DNA of 64,000 nt from Ampelocalamus luodianensis (Eukaryota > Streptophyta > Magnoliopsida > Poales > Poaceae), in assembly GCA_036346255.1 (NCBI GenBank), contig CM070626.1, positions 15,772,001 to 15,836,000 of the forward strand. Direction: 5' to 3'. Shown piece after piece: positions 1-10,300 of the stretch. The notes under the pieces were generated by a model that saw only the letters and a list, made by a program, of their open reading frames with translations, made no database searches and was not told the origin of the DNA. A program made the position numbers and the translations under genes. Position 1 is the first letter of the stretch. Each line of letters starts with the position of its first letter.

Positions 1-220
1 CTTGAGGAAGCCACACGCCCATCTGCCACCGCTGAGCGAGGTCGATGACGAGAAGGTTGTCGACCGAACAAATTTCCTCCACCCCCTCCATTAGCGCCGA
101 CACTACCACCACCACCTCGTCCTGGCTGCGAGATCTAGTCGAGAGCCACCGCTGTTGCCGAATCTAAGGTTGAGGACGAGGAAGCTGCCGCCAATTTGGT
201 TGGGAACCGGCCGGGGGAGA

Positions 221-498
221 GTCGCCTGCATCCGCCGCCATTGGATCTAGCGACCTCCGCCTCCATGGCCACTGCAGGAGCGAGCTCGACGAAGCCGTGG
301 AAGAGGCCACGCTATCATCGAAGAAGCCGGCCAACGGCGCCGCTGGGCCGAGGAGGAGGTCGCTTGCATCCACCGCCATTGGATCTAGCGACCTCCGCCT
401 CCATGGCCACCGCAGGAGCGAACTCGACGAAGCCGTGGAAGAGGCTGTGCTGTCGTCGAAGAAGCCAGCCAGTGGGGCCACCATCATCTTCGCCACCG
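221..498. repeat. 139-bp tandem duplication, GC-rich
   Basis: Two copies of a GC-rich unit lie head to tail with a period of 139 bp. The phrase starting gtcgcctgcatccgccgcc at 221 recurs from 360, and the phrase around 299 recurs at 438. The copies differ by scattered substitutions, so the duplication is not very recent. Both strands give overlapping Pro/Ser- or Arg-rich open frames across the repeat, as expected from base composition. I do not recognise a protein in any of them. Confidence 0.8.
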
Positions 499-744
499 CC
501 TCCGTGGGATCAAGCTTGAGGAGGGGCGGGGAGGAGAGGGGTGGTGGAGGGAGAGGCGGCGGGGTGGTGCCGTGGGTGGGAGGCGAGGAGGAGGCTGTCG
601 GCTACGAAGGACAGAGGCGAGGAGGCGACACAAAGCGGAAATGGAGCAGCGGAGGAGGGAGGGGAGGAAGAGTGGGGAGGAGAGGGGGTGGTGGCGTGGG
701 TGGGAGGTGAGGAGGAGGCCGTCGGCATGGAGGACAGGTAGAAT

Positions 745-2930
745 CGAGATGCATTAGCCACCATTTTTTCGGGAGGGCGTACTTGTCTTTTTATCCTTGC
801 AACGTCAACTAACGGGTGCCAAACTGACGGCATTTCATTCCTATTATTTTCGAGCGTTCGTGATGTTATTTTGCACTGCATCACCAAAGCGGTGTTATTT
901 ATCTAAATATGATCGAAATGTTTGCTACTGAACCAATTTTCCCAAACAAATACTAGCTAAGAATAAAGAAGGTGCAATCATCTTATCATCTCCACAATAA
1001 AACATATGACACGAATAAAATTAGTAGTCAAGAAAGAACCTACTTACCCAGAATTATAAAGTTGTTTCGTGTGCTAAAAAAATTAACTATAAAAATACTT
1101 TGGGGGCAAAATTGCACAAGCAAACAAAAAACCACATTTAATGATAGCATGCACTAGTACTATATACTCACCCACATTGTGCACGCAAAGCAGAGTTATT
1201 TGTTAACAAGCAAACATCAATAAAAAAAAATAGCTTTAGAGAAACACACGATAACAAAAGTTACAATGTACCAAACATTAATGCCGACTAATAACAAATT
1301 AATTGTACCTTATGCGCACCAACCTAACTTTATCAACTAGTTGGCTAAGAAAGATAAGCACTTTGCTCAACAAAACTCCAATATTTGAGCAAGAGGATGT
1401 GCTATTTCTCGAGGAACAATTTAGAGTTTATATAAAAGAGTAATGATGGTGTCTTTTCACGTGTTAAGGGGACGCGAACTATGCATAACAACACAATGAT
1501 AGTACTCATTTGTAGTATGTATTTTTTTTTCCGAGTAGCATGTAGTTCATACTTGTCACATACACTGATACACATTATGTGTGACAAATAGAGTTAGCAC
1601 TTACTTGTAAGCAAATAATGATTATAAAGCATTTGTTTGACAAATATGGACACAGAAATTTGCTACAAAAAACACAACTAATAACAAATTGGTATACTTT
1701 ATCTAATGTGACAAACAAAAATGAGTGGATAAAAAGGGAAAAATAGAGCTTATTATGTTTGTGTATGTGTCATGGGAGAAAAACTGCATTTGATCCACAC
1801 CCTTTACATATTATCAATATATGCTAAAATTTATCAATAAATCATATAGACTTTGTAAATTGTATGTGCCAACTATATATAATATACTACATGAGATTTG
1901 GAGATAATGCAAAAAATAATAATAATAATGGGGCCAAATTTGAAAAGTATGGTTATTTTTTTATTTAAAGTAATATAAGAATACATAAGTGTAACTAGGT
2001 AAAATAAAGGCAACTCTTGCATACTTTTTTCTCTACTACGTAAATGTATACAAATTACATAAAATTTCAAATCTATCCAAAACTTCATTTACTTTTACTT
2101 GTTCTACTTTATCCATATTATCATTTGCATAAGATTGATTTGAGCTATATTGGTGCGTTGTCATCACATAGTGCGACAGACGAGACAAGTCGTAGCTTTT
2201 CCATTGGTTTGTCATGTCATGTTCACCATTAATGTAATATTCATTGAACTTGGTGTTGTGAAGTTGCAAGCTAACTAAGGAGAGAGTTAGGGGTATTTTG
2301 GAGACTCACAAATTTCGTAACACTTATGCCAAGGACATGATTTCACGAGTTTATCAAGTAGTCCTATGCAAGGTTTTTTAGATGTTGCAGAAGTGTTTAT
2401 AGGTAAAACTTTGAGCAACTAGTTGATGTGTTCAATTTATTGCCCCCTTCACTATTTCTATCTATCATCCTCTTAGTAGTGGCTAGAGTGTGCGATGTGC
2501 CTCATCGTCCTTCTCCTCTGTGTCGGCTAGCAACCGCCCTTGGCTAATCTTGAGAGGAGATCTTATATTCTTGATCTATGTCACTAGATTAACATTTTTG
2601 TATTTAATATTCTTGATCTATATCTTATAGGGCTAACCAATTCACGGGTAGCAAGGAAATCCCTTTGAATTTAGCTATAAGCGGCAAGGTCGAGGAATCC
2701 ATTAGCTCAATGAGGGATTTTATTGTGAGTCCATTGAAATCTCTTTACATGTGTCAATTTCTATGCATTCTGTTAGCTTGTGAATTTTTGGACAAGTGAA
2801 ATTTATTCGGGAACATTTGAGATTTGGTTTAAATCTAACGATTTAAATACAAATCCTTATGCAAACAAGTCATAAATAATTTTAAGCTAAGCGAGGTGAG
2901 CTAGTTGGTGGTAAACAATGTAACGTCATA
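745..2930. other. AT-rich intergenic DNA, no gene seen
   Basis: About 2.2 kb of AT-rich sequence without a recognisable coding region, structural RNA or clear transposon end. The short open frames here have no recognisable motifs. From about 2930 the composition changes to GC-richer repetitive DNA, into which the LINE at 3197 has inserted. Confidence 0.5.
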
Positions 2931-3196
2931 AATAGGGGCGGAGCCCAATAGGACCACCTAGTGTCACAGGACACCGAATCCAAAAAAAAAATAGTAGAGA
3001 TTAACCCATATATACCATATGTGCACCCCATGCCCCAAAAGCTATGCACCTCAGTCCAGCCCAACCTCTCCTGCGGTCCCGTAGTTCCGCTTTCACGGGT
3101 CACGGCTAGGCCAGGACAAATGGACGACATAGTAGTGCGGCCCAGTTGGCGCGAGCAGTCAGCACAGCCCAATAGCAATGGCACGCCCACACACAT

Positions 3197-5805
3197 TTTT
3201 TTTGACCGAAAATAGTAGAGAGAGCTCTACTGTGCAATTTATTGAATGGAGAAAGTCAATACAGAGCCAAGAAGGAACAAATAGAGAGGAGAGAAGAAAA
3301 AAGAAGAGAAAAAAAAGAAAACAGAAAAGGTGGGGAGATGGGAAAGCCAGCCTTCACACCTAGGGCCAACCAATGGAACCTGAACAGACAATCTGCCCCA
3401 AATAAAAAGACGAATACTTGTTGATCCTTCCGAACCAGCGGTTGACTGAAGTACAAATTACAGCAAGTTGGATAGCCATACAGAGAGCAAGTGCTTAGTG
3501 GACGGCTTGGCTCGGTGGATCAGCAGAGCTAGCTCTCGGGTAAATGTAGCACGCCAAGTCGAGATGCTTGGAGGTTTATTATTGAAGATCCAGTTATTTC
3601 TTGTGATCCATATGGCCCAGGTAGCAAGTACAATAATTTCCATAAAAAAACTATTGTTGAATTTGCCTTTGAGATGAAATAATGCTTGATGGGCCGTGAT
3701 GAGTGAAGACCTTTGCGGACAAACCAGGTCCCAACATTGTTGCGCAAATGAGCAATTCCAGAAAAGATGTTGAGCTGACTCTTCAGTTTGATGATCGCAC
3801 AAGGTGCAGGAGAAGTCATCCAGTGGGCAGTTCTTTCATCGCAGGAGGTTCCTGGTGTTGAGTCTATCTTTTAGCAAGAGCCAGAAGAAGACCATAACCA
3901 CTTATAGTAAGTTGGTACTGGTTGCTGACCCATGAGCAAATGATAGGTTTTGACTGAAGAGTACCTCGTTGAATTCCAGATGTAATGCCATGAATCCTCT
4001 TGGGCAGTGAGGACCAGTTGTTGAATGAGAAGTAGCACCTGCTGATATTGTTGGTGGGCTTGAGTCAACAACGGAAGGTGAAATAGGGACTGTAATTCCA
4101 ACGCTTGTTTGATATCTGCCACCGAGCAGAGATCTGACTTGGCAAACGAAAAAGAGTTCAGGTTGCTGTAGACAAAAGAGATTCCCATTCCAAAGATCCT
4201 TCCAGAAGCGCGTTGAACGCCCATTTCCTACCGTGCAAGATGCTAGGCCCTTATATTGTGGTAGTAATTTGAGGACATCTCTCCACCAGAAGGAGCCAAT
4301 TCTCGCATGAGCTGAGGGTAAATAATTAGGGTAGTAAGCTTCCCAAATCATGTTAACCCAAGGAAGATTAACGTGGTTGAAAAATTTATGAAGATTCTTG
4401 AGTAGGAGAGCCTGATTTTGAATGTCTAAGTTTAGGACTCCTAAGCCTCCCAAACGTTTTGGCTTGCAGACTTATTTCCAAGAGATCAAAGATTTTCCAC
4501 GAGTATCCAGTGAAGTGTTTCTCCAAAGGCAATTCCTTCTGTATCTGTCAATTTGTCTAATGACTCCTTTTGGGAATTTTAGGGAGCACATGAAGAAAGT
4601 AGGGAGCTGCGAGAAGACCGAGTTCACCAAAGTTAGTCTGCCTCCAATGGAGAGGAATGCCGAGCAGCTGGCTAGTTTTCTGTCCACACGCTGAATGAGC
4701 GGGAGAAAGTCTCTAATTTTGGGCTTGGTCGTTCCCAGGGGTAGTCCCAGATAGGTGAATGGCAGGGTGTCCAGTTGACATCCAAGTGTGCGGGAGAGGA
4801 TATCCATCCTAGCTGGGTCAACATTGATAGGAACCATAAAGGATTTATCCAGGTTCACCTTAAGGCCAGTTGATTCTGAAAAAGAGTTAAGAATTCCCCT
4901 AAGAAAGAACAATTGGTTCGAGCAGGCCTCCATGATGATGAGTGTGTCGTCCGCGAATTGCATCACTGGAAAATCCGGGCAAGCCTGTAGATGGACCGGA
5001 GAATTCAGTAGCCCAAGTGCCCTCGCCCTGTTGAGTAATGACTGTAGAAAGTCAGCTGCCAGGACAAATAGTAGAGGGGAGAGAGGGTCTCCTTGCCTAA
5101 CACCCCTTCTGCAATGGATCATTTTGCCAGGTATCCCATTGAGAAGAACGGAAGAGGTTCCAATGCTGAGAATATCTGCAATCCAAGACATCTATTTGGG
5201 TCCAAAGCCCTTATGCTCCATGATAGCAAGGATGGTGCTGTGCTCAACCTTGTCAAATGCCTTCTCGAAGTCCAATTTGAGTACTATAATCTCCTTCTTC
5301 GAGGAGTGACAAATGTGGAGGTATTCAAATGCCCAGGCCAAACAGTCTTGGATAGTCCGCGATTTCAAGAACCCATATTGAGCATGAACAAGGTCTAAGA
5401 TCACCGTCTGCAGCCTGTTGGCAAGGAGCTTAGTAAGAATTTTGAAGGACGTGTTTAGCAGGGAGATCGGTATGTAGTCATTAACTCCCACCGGGTTGTC
5501 CTTTTTGGGGATCAGTGCTATGAGAGCAGAGTTGATGGATTGGAGATTGAGCTCATTCCTAAAGAAGACCTCATACAGATCATAGAAGTCTTGTTTGATG
5601 ATGGGCCAACAGTTCTTGACAAAATGTCCATTAAACCCATCTGGTCCCGGAGATTTGTCAGGTGGTAGGAGTTTGACAATTTCATCAATCTCGTGGTGAT
5701 CAAAAGATCCATCTAGCCAATCTAGGTTGGGGTGAGGTTGGATAAGGTCAGCAAGGTTGAAGTGCATGATAGGTTCCATGGAGAAGCCTAATCTTTCTTT
5801 GTAGG
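3197..5805 (-). mobile_element. L1-type LINE, 5'-truncated, 13-bp TSD
   Basis: A non-LTR retrotransposon lies on the minus strand. The 13-bp direct repeat cgcccacacacat flanks it exactly, at 3184-3196 and 5806-5818. At the left (3') end the repeat is followed by a run of eight T on the plus strand, which is a short poly(A) tail of the inserted strand. The element is truncated at its 5' end: it opens inside ORF2 just upstream of the reverse transcriptase, with no ORF1 and no endonuclease. The structure is typical of target-primed reverse transcription. The flanking DNA on both sides looks like one older GC-rich repeat that was split by the insertion. Confidence 0.93.
3458..5805 (-). pseudogene. 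LINE ORF2 remnant: reverse transcriptase and zf-RVT
   Basis: Read right to left, the order is the RT fingers (KSPGPDGF near 5640), the region with LKLDFEKAFD (near 5265), RRGVRQGDPLSPLLF (near 5090), the catalytic FADDT box (near 4950), the thumb, and a C-terminal zf-RVT segment with a WAIWxTRN motif (near 3610). This is the ORF2 order of plant L1-clade LINEs. The frame is broken. There is an in-frame TAG at 5192-5194, where the family normally has Trp, and an in-frame TAA at 4472-4474 between WK and VCKPK. The zf-RVT part, below about 3900, is split by frameshifts. The copy cannot make a full-length enzyme. No host gene is involved. Confidence 0.92.
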
Positions 5806-6403
5806 CGCCCACACACATCAAAGCTAACAGCCCAGCACTAGCAGCCTCACGCATCGCTCCTAGTTGTGTCTTGCGTGAGTGCGTCGTGTCGCGTGACCGT
5901 AGAGTCCGAGTCTCTTCTTCTCCCTCCTGGCTCTTGTGGCTCACGATTTGCCTTGCCTCGCCTGGTTGGGGCCTAGAGGGAGGCCTCAGCCGCGGCCCAC
6001 GCTGGCCACAGCGTCCCTCACCCAATCGCCTGTCGGAAGGACCAAGTCATGAATCATGGAATCGGCATATGGAATGTCCAACATCTTTAGTTCTCCAATT
6101 TCTTTCAGGCAAAAAGACTAAACTTGTGAGTTATGGTTTCAATGTGATGATTTTTAGTTGATTTTTCTCGAAATATAGGGTTAATACTTAGGGTTTCAAT
6201 TTGGGCTTTTGGAATACTGGCCTAGTTCGTTGCAAATCGGCCGGATGCAAAATTGCTAGTGATCGTGATCCATCATCCATGTGCTTATGTTGGACCAAGC
6301 TTTGGATTTGGCTGGAGTTTTTTTTACTACAATGTCTAGTAAATATGCTCCTGGTCCTGGACGTATATTTCTAATATATTGTTCTTTAACTATTGAGCAT
6401 ACC

Positions 6404-6701
6404 GAGGAGTGAGTGAAGCTCGACTGGTTAGTGGCGGCTGGAGACCGCCCACCCGCCCGTGCTTGAGCCCCAGGCTCAGCACCGGGTGTCTCATGGAACT
6501 GTGCTTGGCACAGTGAGGCAAAGGCTGTGCTGGGGCACAGTGGCTAGGAGAGCTTTAGGCTCCCAGTCCGTCACAGTTCGAGCGTTGCTCCCGTGGACGC
6601 TTTGCATAATATGGTGTTTCTTCTTCTATAATGCAGTCCGGATGGGGTTAAATCCCGGACCTCTAAACAAATAATATAAATAATATAAAATATATAAAAA
6701 A
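6404..6701 (+). mobile_element. SINE-like element with 16-bp TSD
   Basis: A 298-bp insert is bounded by near-identical 16-bp direct repeats, aactattgagcatacc at 6388-6403 and a copy with one mismatch at 6702-6717. Its 5' part reads like a tRNA-derived pol III promoter: an A-box-like stretch tggttagtggcggc near 6424 and a B-box-like stretch gtgcttgagcccc near 6461. It ends in an A/T-rich tail of aataatataaat-type repeats. No protein is encoded. I cannot assign it to a named rice SINE family, and a short truncated LINE is the main alternative. Confidence 0.65.
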
Positions 6702-7187
6702 AACTATTAAGCATACCATGATTCCAATATTTAATTGAGTTTTCGAATAATGGGCAAATGACAGATAAATTTTTCCTCATTTTGCTAAACATTTTGATCG
6801 CTACTTCTTTATCATTGTACATTGTCATCGGTTATATTGAATTATTGATGCTAAAATTGTTGAACGCATTACTATTTAGTACAATGTTGCTAAAAAATTA
6901 TATATGTTGTTATATGTATATGACGGTGAACCCCGATCATTTTCGTTCTAATTCTGCACCTTATCATGAACCTGTTATATATTAGCACAATGTGAATAGA
7001 AATCGAACAAATTGCCACACCCATCTCAACACGGAAACCAAACCCCACGAAGGGAAAATCCGAAGAGAAAAGAGATGCTAATCCCACACCGAAAGAAATT
7101 AAAACAGAGCACCTTGGAGCCAGCCCCTTCCTTCCTGGACACGCCACGGGCACTGACGGTGGGCTCCACCCGGCGCCCGCCCGCGTC

Positions 7188-7195
7188 TATATATA
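7188..7195 (+). promoter_or_regulatory. TATA box of the SnRK2 gene
   Basis: The perfect alternating stretch tatatata lies 186 bp upstream of the kinase ATG, in a GC-rich context. Transcription would then start at about 7220-7230, giving a 5' leader of about 150 nt. The leader is C-rich and carries a short (GGC)n run just before the start codon. Confidence 0.6.
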
Positions 7196-7380
7196 CCTGG
7201 CGAGCGCACAAGACGCCCAAAGCGCCACGCCGGAAAGCGACGCACCGCCTCCTCCGCCACCTGTACCCATCCATCGATTCGTCGAGCTCGCCTCGCTCCC
7301 CTGCCCTCCGCGCCTCCTCCCTCGCCTCCGCGGCGGCGGCGGCGGCCGCGCCCACCGGCAGGTGGGCCCACCCAGCGGGC

Positions 7381-10300
7381 ATGGACAAGTACGAGGCGGT
7401 GCGGGACATCGGGTCGGGCAACTTCGGGGTCGCGCGGCTGATGCGCAACCGCGAGACCCGCGGGCTCGTCGCCGTCAAGATCATCGAGCGCGGCCACCGG
7501 GTCGGGCCCTTCTGCTCCTCTATTATCATAGGGTTTGGGTTCGTTTTCGTTGCGCGTCCGGATCCGGTAGCTAGCGTTTTGCTCGTTCTAATAGATGGGC
7601 TCTGGTTTGCGTAGATTGACGAGAATGTGTACCGGGAGATCATCAACCACCGTTCGCTGCGGCACCCCAACATCATCCAGTTCATAGAGGTGCGTGTGTG
7701 GATAAGGAACAGAATTACAGAGAGTTATGAATTGTTTACTCCTTTTTTTGTGTCCTTTTGGGTTTAATTGGCTGTTCTGGGTAAAAAAATAAGCCTTTTT
7801 TTCTTGGTTACGTGTGGTGTTCGTGTTTTTCTGCGGTTTGATTGGGGGCGTGGATATAAATATATAATGGGAATTTTTTTTATTTTGAGGTTTTTTCTCC
7901 CTAATGTATTGGGGTTTTTGTTCTTTTATTAATTGAATGCGGTGAGGGGTCTTCTATTTGAAGGTGGGAATCGCGGTTAAATATATTCGTTTGCTCTTTC
8001 CATTCTAGATTCCTTTCAGGTTTAATCGCTGTGTTTACTTTTTAGGATTTGTGGGGGGCAGTTCTGCTGTGTTGATTTATTGGGAACGTGTGTTTAAGTT
8101 GATATCTTTTTCTCGTACTATTTGGTGCATACTGTAAAATACTAACTCCATATTAAATAAAACGAGCTCCAATTCAAAAGCTGTTTTGGTTGAAAATTTC
8201 CACAGGTGATCCTAACTGCGACACATCTTGCAATTGTGATGGAGTATGCGGCGGGTGGCGAACTCTTTGATCGAATCGTTGATCGTGGGCGGTTTAGCGA
8301 AGATGAGGTCACAAAATATAGTCCTTGATTCTATCTTCTTCCCCACACAGAAGAACGAAATTTCAGTGTTTTTACGTTTCTTTTTTTTTCCCTCTGCTCA
8401 TTGCAGGCCAGATATTTCTTCCAGCAGTTGATCTGTGGTGTAAGCTACTGCCATTACATGGTATGGAGAAACAGTAAATTGGCCATATATTAGCTGTGTA
8501 TCCAGCAATTTACAGTTCACATCTTGCTTTGTAGTAAAAAGTGTCAGTGTGGTTTTTCTAATAAGGTGAGTGGGACCTCAATATATGCTTAAATGTTGCA
8601 ATCATCTTGTCTGCTTTTCAGCAAATATGCCATAGAGATTTGAAGCTGGAGAATGTTCTCTCGGATGGCAGCCCAGCTCCGCGGCTCAAGATATGTGATT
8701 TTGGGTACTCCAAGGTGTTTGTCAAATTTCTCAGAGAGTGGTGCCTAGGTAGTTCTTGGCATGTCTTTGTTAGTTTACTTAGGAATAATCATTTACCATT
8801 TTGGAACAGTCATCAGTATTGCATTCAAGGCCCAAATCAGCAGTGGGGACGCCGGCATATATTGCACCAGAGGTGCTTTCACGCCGGGAGTATGACGGGA
8901 AGGTGAGTGGAAAGAACCTCTTGTTTATTTACGATGTGTATTTTGATGTTTCTTTAAGCATACTTTTCAAGATCGCATCACTATGATTCCTCTTCTTGGC
9001 ATTGTGTATATTTACTTATCTTTCTTTCACGATGGCATGCGATAAATGCATGATGTTGCCATGCCACTTTACTTACAAAATGAATTGCCATGCCAAGCAA
9101 ATCTGAGAGTGCTGTTTGGTGGAGCGTTATGATTATTTAGGTGTAGAAGTATCACTTTACCAAACTCTTTTAGGTCATGGTGATTGAAGTTCTCCATTAA
9201 AAGTGCATACAGGATCTGGTTTCTTTTCAAGATTGCGATAGAGTATGGTAATGGATGTGCATGTCTTGAATTTTTATGGGCAGTTGGATCTGATGATCCA
9301 CATCATAGTTACTAGAAATACGGTTCATCTGAATCGCGGTACGGGATTCGGGTTCGTAGTTCGTCACTTTTTCTTCCAATTTCCACTACGAACACGAACC
9401 CCGTACCCTAAACCGTTTCAGGTTCGACGAATCCGGTTCGCGATTTGCGGGGTTTTATAGCGAATCCGGTAACTATGATCCACAGTTCTGTGTCTTGATT
9501 CTGGAGAATTCGCTCCCAACATTGACATCACGTGAGAAAGGGACTTGAGATAAGAAAGATACCTGTTTTGCCACTTCTATTTAGACTTTGATGAATAATT
9601 TGGTCACTTCTTTTGAGAAGACATGATTTGGCCAGTTGTTATGCTCTTTGTTGAAAACATGTGTAGCCATAAACAATTACTGATTTCATTGATGAACATT
9701 GTTGCAAATATAGGTCATTTGTCTTTTTTTTTGGAGAAAATATAGTTCATTCGATTTTATCACCATCTTAGTTAGCTATTGGTGAGCAATCATAATTGCC
9801 CATGCAGGCGTCTTTGCGCTGACTTGCGCGCTGCTACGCCAGCGGCTTTGTCATGGAAGAAGGCTCCTTCTTCTTGTCACCTTGGCGGCTGCCCACTACT
9901 CCGAGTGAGGAGGAGCTTCCGCCAATGGTGACGGGTCGAGAGAGGCGTGGCTCATCGCGCCGGCGACCTTGAGGCGACCTATCGCCTCCTCGATCGACAT
10001 CGTGGAGAGGTCGCAGAGACCGGATCGGCGAGCCATCGCCTTGTACTTCTCGGGGCGCGGCGAAGAGCTTCTCGGCAGCTCTCTCCTCGGCGTAGGTGTC
10101 GTCGCCGCCGTACCATCTTCGCGGCGAGTGTTGAGGCGAGAGCAAAGTCATCGGCGTCCTCACACGGCTTGAAGGCGGTTCTCCCACTCCGTCGCGAAGT
10201 GCTGCGGTGTGGACTTGCGGACGCGATGCGGCTGCCGTCGCGTCGCGCGATGGCGTCCCAAGCCTCCTTGGCGTCCGCTTGTTGGAGAGCGAAGCGCATC

